From: Prinsepia uniflora
Lineage: Eukaryota; Streptophyta; Magnoliopsida; Rosales; Rosaceae
DNA: 64,000 nucleotides
Direction of reading: 5' to 3'
Assembly (NCBI GenBank): GCA_032719365.1
Contig: CM064873.1
Coordinates: 11,318,501-11,382,500, forward strand
Positions within the stretch are counted from its first letter, which is position 1. Each line of letters begins with the position of its first letter. A program made the position numbers and the translations under genes. The notes under the pieces were generated by a model that saw nothing but the letters and a program-made list of their open reading frames with translations, did not search any database and was not told where the DNA came from. This document shows, in pieces, positions 1 to 12,991 of the stretch.

Positions 1-2
1 AG

Positions 3-1166
3 ATTTACATGGAACAACCAGAAGGATTCATTGTTCCTGGACAAAAGAAGAAAGTATGTAGGCTTGTTAAGTCTCTGTACGGCTTAAAGCAAGCACCAAA
101 GCAATGACATATAAAATTTGACAATCCAATGATGTCAAATGGATTCAAAATTAATGAGTGTGATAAATGTGTCTACACAAAAGTCACGCCAAATGGTTAT
201 GTCATTGTATGTCTTTATGTAGACGACATGCTCATTATTGGTAGTAATAATGATATGATTAAATCTACCAAGAGAATGTTGACTAGTAAGTTTGATATGA
301 AAGATATGGGAGTTGCATATGTTATTTTAGGAATTAAGATTTCTAGAACTCCTGATGGATTAATATTGTCTCAATGTCATTACATTGAGAAAATACTTTT
401 CAAGTTTGGAAAGTATGATAATAATCCAATAAAAACGCCATATGAAAAAAACCTTTATTTAACTAAAAATATTGGTCAAGACATATCACAAGTTGAATAT
501 GCACGTATAATTGGCAGTTTGATGTATGTCACGAATTGCACACGCCCTGACTTAGCTTACTTAGTTAATAAGTTGAGTAGATTTACAAGTAATCCTGGAA
601 GAAATCATTGGAAAGCTATAGTCAGAGTTCTTGGGTATTTAAACTATACCAAGAATTATGGATTGCACTACACAAGATATCCATATGTTTTAGAAGGCTA
701 TATAGATGCGAACTGGATGTCAAATGAGAAAGACTCAAACTCCACAAGTGGGTATGTCTTTACATTAAGTAGTGCAGCAGTCTCTTGGAAATCGACTAAG
801 CAAACATGCATAGCCAGATCCACTATGGAATCTGAATTTATCGCCTTAGATAAAGCTGTAGAAGAAGCCGAGTGGCTTCGTAATTTCTTAGAAGATATTC
901 CAAATTGGCCGAAGCCTGTGTCTGCTTTATGTGTACATTGTGATAGTCAATCGGCTATTGGAAGAGCACAAAATATTATGTATAATGATAAGTCTCGACA
1001 TATACGTCGTAGACATAATACCATTAGGCAACTGCTCTCAAGTGGTATTATTACCATTGACTATATAAAGTCAAAAGAAAATTTGGTAGATCCGTTTACA
1101 AAAATTTTGACAAGAGAGCAAGTTTATAAATCATCGAGGGGAATGCGGCTAAAGCCTATTTCTTAA
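3..1166 (+). pseudogene. copia pol C-terminal part (RT and RNase H), with nonsense mutation
   Basis: Translation in the frame of position 3 gives the copia RT segment with LYGLKQAPKQ, then a stop at 105-107 where family members have W (TGG to TGA). The frame is open from there to 1166. It contains the RT catalytic box YVDDM (about 219-233) and RNase H motifs YIDANW, MESEFIALDKA, HCDSQSAIG and the C-terminal SRHIRRRHNTIRQL block. The polyprotein would copy element RNA into DNA in a virus-like particle. The single nonsense change makes this copy non-functional even though the rest is well preserved, suggesting fairly recent decay. It ends at a natural-looking stop. Confidence 0.9.
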
Positions 1167-1748
1167 TAGTTTGCATGATGGACACCCAACCTAGTTGATT
1201 GGAGATCTCAAGATCTAGGTTCAAAAGGGACAACTAAATTATGTATAACTGAAACATGAGCATTGTGGGGATATTCCCTTTGCCTATTCCTATGATGAGA
1301 CAATGTTGCCTGCATAGTGTGAGGGTAAGCTCAGCTTTTAATGATTCCTATGACTTAGAAATCTAAGTAGGGTATAGCAGGATACTCTTAATAGGAATAC
1401 ACCTATATCAGTGTGAAATAAGGCCGTTTCTATGAGAATTTTAAGGCTGAATTCTCTAAAGTATTGATGAATACTAGGAGTGTCCATGGCCAGAAGGATA
1501 CAACATAGAACCAAACGTGTTAGAAAGGTTATTATGTGAGTAAGATTGTCTTAGTTTACATAAACGGCTGGGTAGTTCAAGACATCACGTTCACTGGTTA
1601 GCTAGTAAATCTGATCTTATTTTACTACGGAAGGTTCAAGGACAAAAGCTACCTATCCCGATGTGGTACCTTTTCGACTAAACTCTCTCGAGCATCTGCA
1701 TTATTGTACATTTGCATTATCAACCTAATTTCCATTCATGTGGGGAAT
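1167..1748 (+). other. copia 3' untranslated internal region and polypurine tract
   Basis: No open frame of note. This is the usual spacer between the pol stop codon and the right LTR. It ends in the purine-rich stretch TGTGGGGAAT that would prime plus-strand synthesis. Confidence 0.7.
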
Positions 1749-1822
1749 TGTTAGAAAATTAAATAATTATATTTAAATTCTAATGATGTGAATGGAAATT
1801 TAAAAAGAAAATGACTACATAC

Positions 1823-1981
1823 AATGTCTCTTATTCAAAAGGATGTGTCTTTTATTAAAAGATGTGTTTTTTATTAAGAGATGTGTCTCTTATAAAGATA
1901 TGTGTTCCTTATTAAAAGATGTATATTTTCTTTAATAGATGTATCTCTTGTTAAGAGATGTGTCTCTTATGAAGAGATGTT
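1823..1981 (+). repeat. 19-bp tandem repeats in copia U3
   Basis: About eight degenerate units with period 19 (one of 20), of the form GATGTGTCTCTTATTAAGA. They end just before the TATA box. Tandem motifs in U3 act as enhancers in some plant copia elements; that role is inferred here from position only. Confidence 0.8.
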
Positions 1982-1990
1982 AATACATCT

Positions 1991-1998
1991 ATAAATAG
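1991..1998 (+). promoter_or_regulatory. TATA box of copia LTR
   Basis: TATAAATA directly downstream of the 19-bp repeat array, the expected place for the LTR core promoter. Confidence 0.65.
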
Positions 1999-3875
1999 AG
2001 TTGCCCACAATTCATTTCATTCATTAAAAAAAACAAATATTTAATCATTCAATACATTTGTGGAGATTGAATATTAGATCTAGAAAAATATATAGTTTTA
2101 AAATATTTCAAGAGAGAGTTTAAACACAGTTTGAGTTCACTATTCTTGTGGATTGAAGTGCTGCTTCCATAAGAAGCCGATCATTGCATCGTGGGAGACG
2201 TTTGCCAAGTAAAATTTTTGAGCACCGGTGAGGAGGCAATTTCGTATTAAGGAAATAAAACCAAGTTCTAGACTCGATCACCTGTAAAGTTTCTCTAACT
2301 TTGATTTCTTGTGTATTTCATTTTGAATATAAAGTTTTGTTTTATTTTCATTTTTATGTGAATATAGCAATTATCAATATTTTTACCAACAAAATGATGG
2401 TTCAAAATTTCACTTGAGGGTAGCTATGTAACGACCCGTCCCGGGAATTAGGGCGAAGACAGTGATTAGTAAAAGATTACTGAGCTTAAGGTTAGTTGGT
2501 CCCGATAAGAGCGTTAGCCTAGAATGACGATTTTACCTTTAGTTTGTGCAAAAAGTTGACTTTTAGTTCGGGCGGTCAACTGGATTTTGACCGATGACCA
2601 GGATGTAGTTTAGGACGTCACGAATCCGTAGACAGGTGGCACGCCCGATTCCGACATCCGAGGAGCAAGTTATGATGTTCGGAAGGTTGAGGGCATAACC
2701 GTAATTTGTCTAAATTAAGGGGGAAAGTTGACTTTTTGGACGATCGGGTTTTGGCACGTTGACCTAGGACTGTTAGCTAGATCTCATCGTCCTGAGTTCG
2801 ATGACAGGAGGCACGTATTCATCAGACTTACGATGTGTGAGTTACGGGTCTAGAAAGTTAGTGGCACAATCGTAATTTTGGGATTCAAGAAGAGGCATTT
2901 TGGTCTTTTGCACTTGGGATTTGTGCAACGGAGAGGGACAAATGGAGGGCTGAGATTGAGACATTTATGAGGGAGAGGAGAAGATGGTGACACGTGTAGG
3001 GGAACTAGAGGGTTCCAGCATTTTGTGCACGGGTCCAATAATTTGGGGGTTAACAGTGTAATGCGTGTGTGTTCTTCGACCCAGAGAGAAACAAAGACTG
3101 GGAATTGGGGAGGAATCGATCAAGCACGGTGAGAGTGGGAGTTTTGTGAGGGTGTGAGAGTGATCAGAGCTTGAGAGGGAGACAGTGAGAAGGTTGGGAG
3201 GTGAGGACTTAGTGTGTGTGCTAAGTGTGAGCTCACGGGAAAATCAGAGAAAACAGAGAGTAGTGAGGAGTTTTGGGTGGTGGTGCTTCTGTGGTCGATC
3301 AATCGACGCTACTGGTGGTGTTCAGAGACAAGAGTGGAGCCTTAGGAACCCAGTGGACACGGCGGAGCTCACGGTGGAGAGCAGGACACAGGTAATTTCT
3401 TTACTTTTCTCTCTGTGCTCTGTTTTACCGTTTAGGTTCAGACGTCTAGTTGTAGCTTTTGGGGTTGAATCGAGGAGTCCAGTGAAGTCTGGGGGACTCA
3501 GTAGGGTCCCAGGTGTGCTCTGTTTTTCCGTTTTGCTTCAAACATTGAGTCGTGGCTTTTGGATGTGAGTCGACGGTTTTGGTGAGTTGGGTAAGACTCA
3601 GAGAGGTTTTAGGAAGAGTTTAAGATAGTCACCGTGACGGGGGGTGACCGGGTTGAAGGGATCGTGAAACAGGGGACTGGTTCGAATTTTGTTCGAGCTT
3701 GAGTCGACGAGTTGTAGGATGAGTCGAGGTATTAGAGTGAGGGGGATGAGTTCCTTAGGACGGGACGAAGCAGATGGTGAAGAGAGGAGCAGTTTTGGTG
3801 CAGGCACGGAGGAGAATCGGTCACGCCGGTTAGAGTTGCAGGGACTGTTTCGAACCGGGTCGACCAGAGGTTGCT

Positions 3876-6800
3876 TGACAAGACCCATCCCAATCCCCCC
3901 GGGATTAGTGCGGGATGACCCTGCTCCCGTCTGACACGGAGTGTCAAACAAGGGATATTTCCTACCTTTGCCCTCCCGGGCTATCAGAGTACGCCAGGAT
4001 CTGGAGGAGGCATGTGATATCTCGGTCTCTGCTACAGTCCACATCCGCTGTCAACCTGAAGGGCAGTCAAAACATTAAAAGCTGTGAGTGGACAAAACAA
4101 AGAGTTTATAAAAACATTTCATAAGAGATTTGTACCCTCCACTAAAAAGCATGCATGCATTCGAAAACCATTTATCCAAAACAAACCATATGTGGGACTA
4201 AGCCCAAAGCTAATATAAACCAAGGTCGGAAGGACCACAATGGAAACGACCATACGGGCCACTGCCCAAATCCATAAGGGACTCGGCCCCAAACCATAAA
4301 GAAACCAAGTACACGAGCCACTGCTCAAATCCTGTGCACACCTGTGCACACCACATATCATATATCATATATACATATAAGTCACACAACCAATCCTGTC
4401 ACGGTATTCAAAGCTACGCGCGTGCTACCCGGGTCTCAATCTGAGTCTTCTCAAAGTCAAGGTCAATGTTCGCAGACCACTGACCCTACCCGAGGTAATA
4501 GTAACCATAGCCTTCCTGAGAGTAAGGAACCCAACTGGGGGGTGACTCCACTCAGTCGGTGCTCCGTGACTACTCCGGGGTCCACCCAGGCCAACGACCC
4601 TCCCCGGAGGAGATAATAGAAGTAAAGGAAGGTAGATGAACATATATATATACATAACATAATATCCATGCCCGGTTCCCCTGAACCGTCATGATCCATA
4701 ATATCCATAGCCAAGGTAACATGCCGGTTCCCATAAACCGTCATGTACCGTAATAACATAACCAGGTAACATGCCGGTTCCCATAAACCGTCATGTACCG
4801 TAATGACCAACAAGGGTTCATGCCGGTTCCCATAAACCGTCATGAACCATGATACCATATTAAGAGTTCATGCCGGTTCCCATAAACCGTCATGAACCAG
4901 GAAATCCATTTAAGGTTCCCTGACCTGAAATCAAAACCGTAAAGTAGCTTGGGTCTCGTACCCGAACATAGGACATCAGTTGGGCACCGTGCCCGATATC
5001 TGAGGTCATATGCCCGAGACAAAACCAAATGGGTCTCATACCCGAGTTTATCCTTTTGAAATCCAAATCCAGTTCATTTAAATCAATAAAGAAATACAGA
5101 CCCGTATAAGCTCCGTATAAGGCTTAAACCTGGAAATACGTGCTTATACGTAACCACACACAAATGCACCCATGGCATCATCAAACAAGTAATAAAACAT
5201 ACAATAAACATTTATGCATGCACCAATTTAGAAAATAAGGTCCACTCACAGACCGTCCGAGCTGCCGCCTCGATTTGCGTGCCATACGGCTCCCCGAGCC
5301 GATCACCGTCACCGGGACTCCCAAACCTGTCCAAATCGTAATAGAAGGTTACTAACTACTTAATTAACCTCCTACCAAAGCCCCGTAATTTTTTCGTATT
5401 TTTAACTATTTTTAATCCCGAACCTAAACCTTCAGATGCCCCAAAACATATCGAGACGGTGTTCGATCGACACGAAACCAGTCCCAAAATGTTCGTTACA
5501 TTGAATAGAAGATTTCGTATGTTGGAACCTTCCCCAGATTCCCCGCCACGCGCCCTCACGCGTGGCCTGAAGTGGCTGCACGTGGGCTTCACGCGCTGCT
5601 ACAGTACCTGCTGACGTCATCGCTGACGCCAGCATGACGTCATCACTGACAGCCCCTGACAGTGACACGTGTCACGCTCCCATTGGCCCACTGTCTGACA
5701 TGTCAGTCTGACATTATCAGATCTGACATGATGACGTCATCAGGATGACGTCATCAGTCATCCCTGCCTCCTCGCGGGTCGACCCGAATGACTGGAACGG
5801 GGTCGCCATGACCCGCGGCTTGACCCGGCTGGTTCTCCCTGCTCCGGCCACCGTTTCTCCTCCCGTTTGTCCCATTCTACTCGTCTCAATCTAACCTAAG
5901 GTTCTATGACATTAAAATGGAAGGAAAACAACTAAAACTCGTACCTCCAATTCGGCCATGGCGGCCGTGACTTCTCCCGCCGTTCACGGCTGTTCCAGGC
6001 CGTCTAATGCCTCGAAAACAATCCCATTCATCTCTTGGGATCCCTAGAAACCTTACCCAATTAATGGAATCGAGTAAAAACCATTAAAATCCAATTTTCA
6101 AAATTTGAATATTTCCGTACCTCACGGGTTCACTCCGCTGTGGCCTCCACCGTGGGCCACCGTCCTCAGCCGTCGTCCTCAGCCCCTCACACTCCTCACA
6201 TGGTCACTCCTGGCTCAGATAAGGGAAGGTGTGGTGTGGTGTGGGTTGTGTTTCGGGTTTGGGAAGGAAAAGGAAGAAAATGAAAAATGAAGAAGAATGA
6301 TGAAGTGATGAAGGTGATGTCGTGGAAGAGAAGGGAGAAGGAGATGATGGCTGATGAGAGAAGAGAAATGGAGGGTGTGGATTTAAGGATGAATTGAAAT
6401 GGATGGCTAGGATTTAAGGTTGTTAGGTTTAATTATAAAATAATTAACATAATAATATTTTATTATATAGATCCACCAATTGGGGGATTTAGCCAATAGG
6501 ATGAGTGACACTTGTCAATCATCCATGGGACCCACCAAAATATCTGTCCAACTCAGATTTCGCCGAAACTTCCCCGTCTCGAAGTTCGTGCATAGTGAAA
6601 TCGAACTTCCGTGACCTATAACTCTCCCGTTCGAAATCCGATTTCAGTGTGCCGCCTGCCTATGGATTCGTATCGTCCTTATCTATGTAACGGTCTTCGG
6701 CCCTCGGCCATCGGACCTCCCGGTCAAAAAGTCAACATTTGACCTCTTATTCACCCAAATTACCAAAATGCCCCTAAACTTCCGAACGTCATAACTTCCT

Positions 6801-7041
6801 CCTCGAATGTCGGAATTGAACGTGCCACCTGTCTATGAACTCGTGACGCGCCGAACTACGTCACGGTCATCGGTCAAAGTCCATTTGACCGCCCGATTGA
6901 AAAGTCAACATTTTACCACCACTAGGGGCAAAACGGTCATTTTGCATCGTTCGTCCGATTTCGCTCTACTAATCACGGATTAGCCTCACTAATCGTGATT
7001 AGTCACTAATCTAATCATGAAATTCGGGACGGGTCGTTACA
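3876..7041 (-). repeat. Element A 3' LTR
   Basis: Plus-strand ends TGACAAGACCCATCCC and GGGACGGGTCGTTACA, the reverse complement of the family termini. Read in the plus direction it contains a terminal hairpin (3930-3948), a GTGAGTGGAC box (4084-4093) with GCATGCATGCAT (4149-4160), a stem-loop array (4667-4898), a GTCCACTCAC box (5240-5249), a GC-rich block with many TGACGTCA-like words (about 5590-5760) and the U3 palindrome (6500-6523). Short frames in it are chance frames: they recur in the other LTR only because the LTRs are copies. Confidence 0.93.
4667..4898 (-). repeat. Stem-loop tandem array in element A 3' LTR
   Basis: Five units of about 50 bp around the core CGGTTCCCATAAACCG, whose ends (CGGTT and AACCG) are complementary and would form a small stem-loop. 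It is followed by further short hairpin words GGGT-CTCGT-ACCC, GGGC-ACCGT-GCCC and GGGT-CTCAT-ACCC at about 4950-5045. Confidence 0.85.
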
Positions 7042-7057
7042 ACCTTCCCTCCTTAAT
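7042..7057 (-). promoter_or_regulatory. Polypurine tract of element A
   Basis: In element sense AATTAAGGAGGGAAGGT lies immediately next to the 3' LTR. The neighbouring sense sequence reads AATTTCGGGGACGAAATT, encoding an NFGDEI tail. This resembles the FEDEI end of plant Ty3/gypsy polyproteins and suggests the ancestry of the element. Confidence 0.8.
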
Positions 7058-10000
7058 TAATTTCGTCCCCGAAATTCCAACCGATCTAATTCTAACCGTT
7101 CTTCCCTCCTTAATTAGTTTCGTACTTGAAACTTCAACTATCTCGATTCCACAACCACCTCGTGGAAAGTAGAATCGACCTCGAAACACACGTGTACACT
7201 CGTACACCAACTAACCATAATAAAACTCGTCTGCAACCAGACGTACCACTAACACTCACGTCGTATCGACTACATTCGACCACGTCGAATGACTGTAATC
7301 GTACGTTCCGAATTGACATCACTTTTCAAATCTATCGTTTTCGTTGACACAATCAACTCAAAGGTTCCTTTTCTCACTCTGCTCCCACTGGGAGTCACCA
7401 AAACTCACTAACCGATCCACGCTGACACCTTCGACAAACTGTCACCACTTGACAGTCGTCAGTCAAGACTAACACGATACACTTGTGGTTACACTAACCA
7501 CCAACTTACTCAACCATGAGTGAACACTAACCAACCATGCACTCGACCTGTGTGTAACTAGACCCATCGAAATACCATGACCCACTGCACAGTATCCAAT
7601 GTCCAGTCCACGACCTCAACTAATCCGATGGTATCAGAACCAATCCGACTACCAATACGCTCACCAACATACCACTGGTATAACCTATATACCGTCACCA
7701 GGCACGACAAGTCTGCCTAGTATCGTACCTCGAACAACGTACAAGATACGTACATCTATACCAACTTGACTACAACCACAACAATAACAACAACACGACC
7801 ACCTAGGTCGTAGCCAACACGTTCCTATTATGGAGTCCATTTGTCTAATCCCGGATTAGACAAATCGAAACTCCAACCCATCATCTATTTCCAAATCCGA
7901 ATCCGAAATTTCGTAAGAAAGCCCGGATCCAAACCCAGAAATCATATCTATAATCATGTCCAAATTCGAATCCGAAATCATCATTCCGTAAACCGGCATT
8001 TGGAATAACCATTTCGAACCCGAATCCATAAAAGAAAATCCACAGTCGAGCTCTAGAATCAAATCCTGAATCGTCACCCAGAATCCGATTCCAAAACCCA
8101 AATCTAGAAATCCTTTTTCAAGTTCCAAAATCAAATCCTGAATCGTCATCCAGAAATCTGATTCCAAAACTCGAAATATCGTTCACGTCTCCCGAGACAT
8201 ACCAAAACCAAACCTATCGGTTACCTGCTAAACCGATTACCTTATTACAATCGATTGACTTCATAGGGAAGCCAATCCCAACATCAACACAACACTAGGT
8301 CTGATAAAATCCGACCTCGTCAGACACCTACTCGCTCGAGTAACAAGCCATATGAGATTTACCACGAAAAGAAGTTCAGTCCCATCATGCTCCACTCCAC
8401 ATCCAAGTAAGGGTAATAAACTCTCCACCTATCTGGATATCCAAATCACGATCCAGATCCAACACTACGTCAACCGCCCATAGACGTCACGATCCCCGAT
8501 CGTCACGACGTCCAAAGTCCTCAACCATTTCCCACATCTAAATAGATTAGTCAACGACGAGACACGCCGAGACTGTGGGTTATCACTGATTACCTCGTAT
8601 CGACCCTTGGCATTCCACCGTGGAAAGATCAAGGATGATACAAAACGATGACATCAAAACTCATCCTAAGTGAATGCAAACCAAACCTCGCTGCACTCAC
8701 CACGCCACGTAATCCAACATCTTCTGCCACCAAGCAGAAAATGAGAAATCTAAGTCACCTAACTCCGATATACTCACTCCACCCGAGGACCCAAGACAAA
8801 TCCGAGTCCACCAACCAATACACGATCAGTGTACTAGTGGCAACCAACAACGTCTACATCATCAACCTCATCTACCATCAGCAATTATGGTAGAATCTGA
8901 GAAGTCACCCAAAATGACTTCGAAATACCCAATACCGATGCGGAAACCCGCATTCCTCTCGTCACCTCAATCGCAACCTCTCGCGATTCCGAAGTTCCAA
9001 CAAGATTGGAAACAACGTACCCGGACATCAACCACCTGTACCCTAACTATTCGTGATCCACTCCCGAACCACAGATACCGAACATATGCCCATCTCGACG
9101 GAGTCACATCCCAACTCGTGACTCAGCGTCATCACCATCACCAATAACAGCACCAGCACCAACGCTATCACCAGTATCAGTATCAGCATCGGCACACCGG
9201 GTGCAAATCTGACAACCCTGGATCTCCGCTCATACCGAACGACGATCCCGTACCTCTGTTCGAATAGGAGAAACTCTGCCTCCCTCGTACCCGACAACTC
9301 TGGGTACAGTCACCCTGACAGCTCACGCGAGAAAATGAAAACGTTCCCCGAACGTCCCCGATTCCCAACAATCGTAACTACAACCACTCTCGGTAGTAGT
9401 ACCTGCCACCTACTCGTGCAGACATAACTACCAGACATCACTATCGAGACTCCGCATCCAACGGAATCAACCGTTCGTACCAACCATTTCGTCTCCCACT
9501 CAGGGATTCCATCGACGAGTACCAACCTTGATACCTTGTCCCACCAATCACTAACCAGCCGTACTCCGACTAACCCAAATGTCGTCTACCAGGTCGCCCA
9601 CGACCTTACCAAACGACAACTAAAGTACCATGACAACCAACTATGTCTAAGCGATAAATATAACCTCGACTGCGAAGTGCAGTCCCAACACAAGCTGACA
9701 TGACTAGACCGACTAACGAATCCAAATCCGAATAGTCGTCCAAGTCAAACCACTCGTCAACTCGCCTTTCCGAACCATACCCACCAAGGTAGGGTTCCAC
9801 AATCACACCTAGAGTTCCTCGGAACCCAACTGCGAAAAGCAGTAACATCAACAACCTGACCGACCCCGCGGTCTTGACATCGTAAAGACGTCAATCCAAT
9901 CCTACCGATAATCCAACTAGGATTCCCCGAAACCGACAGCTAACTTCCGACCACAGTAACTCCATCTAACTCAACTAAATCCGATCATCCAACTCAACAA

Positions 10001-10331
10001 TATTCGACCATCCGATGATCACAATTCCCAACTAGTCGTCGGAACCAATCCTACGACATCGTGAAAGACGATCCCAACTAACCGTCTCACGATCAAAACG
10101 TTAACGTACAGGTACGTCATCCCTTCCGTAGGGTCTCACACTGTCAACCTTGACAGAACTATGGCAACCTCGGCCTCAAATGCCGAACCAAGGCATGCCA
10201 ATCCTACTAACTATCGTACCGGCACCCCCAACAATCAGGTTGACCACGAACTGCAGCCCCTTGAGATATCACATCCTCGACCTGTGTACATACTCCAAGA
10301 GCTGCACGGTTGCTCGAATAGAGACAACCCC

Positions 10332-10343
10332 GCTCTGATACCA
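10332..10343 (-). promoter_or_regulatory. Primer binding site of element A
   Basis: In element sense TGGTATCAGAGC, complementary to the 3' end of plant initiator Met-tRNA, three bases from the 5' LTR edge. It fixes the orientation of the element. Confidence 0.92.
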
Positions 10344-11134
10344 CGTTGACAGGACCCATCCCAATCCCCCCGGGATTAGTGCGGGATGACCCTACTCCCG
10401 TCTGACACGGAGTGTCAGACAAGGGATATTTCCGACCTTTGCCCTCCCGGGCTATCAGAGTACGCCAGGATCCGGAGGAGGCATGTGATATCTCGGTCTC
10501 TGCTACAGTCCACATCCGCTGTCAACCTGAAGGGCAGTCAAAACATTAAAAGCTGTGAGTGGACAAAACAAAGAGTTTATAAAAACATTTATAAGAGATT
10601 TGTACCCTCCACTAAAAAGCATGCATGCATTCGAAAACCATTTATCCAAAACAAACCATATGTGGGACTAAGCCCAAAGCAGATATAAACCAAGGTCGGA
10701 AGGACCACAATGAAAACGACCATACGGGCAACTGCCCAAATCCATAAGGGACTCGGCCCCAAACCATAAAGAAACCAAGTACACGAGCCACTGCTCAAAT
10801 CCTGTGCACACCTGTGCACACCACATATCATATATCATATATACATATAAGTCACACAACCAATCCTGTCACGGTATCCAAAGCTACGCGCGTGCTACCC
10901 GGGTCTCAATCCGAGTCTTCTCAAAGTCAAGGTCAATGTCCGCAGACCACTGACCCTACCCGAGGTAATAGTAACCATAGCCTTCTTGAGAGTAAGGAAC
11001 CCAACTGGGGGGTGACTCCACTCAGTCGGTGCTCCGTGACTACTCCGGGGTCCACCCAGGCCAACGACCCTCCCCGGAGGAGATAATAGAAGTAAAGGAA
11101 GGTAGATGAACATATATATACATAACATAATATC

Positions 11135-11366
11135 CATGCCCGGTTCCCCTGAACCGTCATGATCCATAATATCCATAGCCAAGGTAACATGCCGGTTCCC
11201 ATAAATCGTCATGTACCGTAATAACATAACCAGGTAACATGCCGGTTCCCATAAACCGTCATGTACTGTAATGACCAACAAGGGTTCATGCCAGTTCCCA
11301 TAAACCGTCATGAACCATGATACCATATTAAGAGTTCATGCCGGTTCCCATAAACCGTCATGAACC
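11135..11366 (-). repeat. Stem-loop tandem array in element A 5' LTR
   Basis: Same five-unit CGGTTCCCATAAACCG array as in the other LTR, with a few substitutions (for example CAGTTCCC in the fourth unit). Confidence 0.85.
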
Positions 11367-12967
11367 GGGAAATCCATTTAAGGTTCCCTTACCTGAAATC
11401 AAAACCGTAAAGTAGCTTGGGTCTCGTACCCGAACATAGGACATCAGTTGGGCACCGTGCCCGATATCTGAGGTCATATGCCCGAGACAAAACCAAATGG
11501 GTCTCATACCCGAGTTTATCCTTTTGAAATCCAAATCCAGTTCATTTAAATCAATAAAGAAATACAGACCCGTATAAGCACCGTATAAGGCTTAAACCTG
11601 GAAATACGTGCTTATACGTAACCACACACAAATGCACCCATGGCATCATCAAACAAGTAATAAAACATATAATAAACATTTATGCATGCACCAATTTAGA
11701 AAACAAGGTCCACTCACAGACCGTCCGAGCTGACGCCTCGATTTGCGTGCCATACGGCTCCCCGAGCCGATCACCGTCACCGGGACTCCCAAACCTGTCC
11801 AAATCGTAATAGAAGGTTACTAACTACTTAATTAACCTCCTACCAAAGCCCCGTAATTTTTCCGTATTTTTAACTATTTTTAATCCCAAACCTAAACCTT
11901 CCGATGCCCCAACACATATCGAGACGGTGTCCGATCGACACGAAACCAGTCCCAAAATGTTCGTTACATTGAATAGAAGATTTCGTATGTTGGAACCTTC
12001 CCCAGATTCCCTGCCACGCGCCCTCACGCGCCGCCTGAAGTGGCTGCGCGTGGGCTTCACGCGCTGCTACAGTACCTGCTGACGTCATCGCTGACGTCAG
12101 CATGACGTCATCACTGACAGCCCCTGACAGTGACACGTGTCACGCTCCCATTGGCCCACTGTCTGACATGTCAGTCTGACATTGTCAGATCTGACATGAT
12201 GACGTCATCATGATGACGTCATCAGTCATCCCTGCCTCCTCGCGGGTCGACCCGAATGACTGGAACGGGGTCGCCGTGACCCGCGGCTTAACCCGGCCGG
12301 TTCTCCCTGCTCCGGCCACCGTTTCTCCTCCCGTTTGTCCCATTCTACTCGTCTCAATCTAACCTAAGGTTCTATGACATTAAAATGGAAGGAAAACAAC
12401 TAAAACCCGTACCTCCAATTCGGCCATGGCGGCCGTGACTTCTCCCGCCGTTCACGGCTGTTCCAGGCCGTCTAATGCCTCGAAACCAATCCCATTCATC
12501 TCTTGGGATCCCTAGAAACCTTACCCAATTAATGGAATCGAGTAAAAACCATTAAAATCCAATTTGCAAAATTTGAATATTTCCGTACCTCACGGGTTCA
12601 CTCCGCCGTGGCCTCCACCGTGGGCCACTGTCCTCAGCCGTCGTCCTCAGCCCCTCACACTCCTCACACGGTCACTCCTGGCTCAGATAATGGAAGGTGT
12701 GGTGTGGTGTGGGTTGTGTTTCGGGTTTGGGAAGGAAAAGGAAGAAAATGAAAAATGAAGAAGAATGATGAAGTGATGAAGGTGATGTTGTGGAAGAGAA
12801 AGGAGAAGGAGATGATGGCTGATGAGAGAAGAGAAATGGAGGGTGTGGATTTAAGGATGAATTGAAATGGATGGCTAGGATTTAAGGTTGTTAGGTTTAA
12901 TTATAAAATAATTAACATAATAATATTTTATTATATAGATCCACCAATTGGAGGATTTAGCCAATAG

Positions 12968-12991
12968 GATGAGTGACACTTGTCACTCATC
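12968..12991 (-). promoter_or_regulatory. U3 palindrome of element A (5' LTR)
   Basis: Perfect inverted arms GATGAGTGACA and TGTCACTCATC separated by CT. It lies upstream of the TATA-like stretch in element sense. The same motif occurs at 6500-6523 (one arm mutated), 44078-44101, 47055-47078 and 59912-59935, and with one change at 48780-48803 and 55315-55338. Confidence 0.75.

Larger units (their letters stand above)
1..2391 (+). mobile_element. Ty1/copia LTR retrotransposon, 3' half
   Basis: The window opens inside the pol gene of a copia element. In order it shows the end of reverse transcriptase, RNase H, about 580 bp of untranslated 3' region, a purine-rich tract (TGTGGGGAAT, about 1740-1748) and a right LTR beginning TGTTAG. 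The 5' LTR, gag, protease and integrase lie outside the window. The right LTR edge is placed at ...CCAACA near 2391 by analogy with copia LTR ends. No target duplication can be checked because the left end is missing. Confidence 0.9.
1749..2391 (+). repeat. copia right LTR
   Basis: Begins TGTTAG immediately after the polypurine tract and contains a tandem-repeat U3, a TATA box and an AT-rich tail. The 3' limit is approximate because the paired left LTR is not in the window. Confidence 0.7.
7042..10346 (-). other. Element A internal domain, non-coding
   Basis: 3.3 kb without any frame resembling gag, protease, RT, RNase H or integrase in either direction. It holds degenerate short-word arrays: CCGAATCCAAATC-type words at about 7880-8190 and CAC/CAG-rich words at about 9130-9200. 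Matching arrays occur in elements B and G at corresponding positions. The longest frames (81-103 codons) have no recognisable motif. Confidence 0.85.

Noticed and set aside
3732..4044. Frames of 71-148 codons over the LTR C / element A junction
   Set aside because: They span an insertion edge and a target duplication and recur at other LTR ends, so they cannot be a conserved gene.
7856..8167. 103-codon frame with a repetitive DFWMTIQDLILELE pattern
   Set aside because: It is the translation of the degenerate CCGAATCC/CAGAATCC word array in element A; the array explains the apparent protein repeat.
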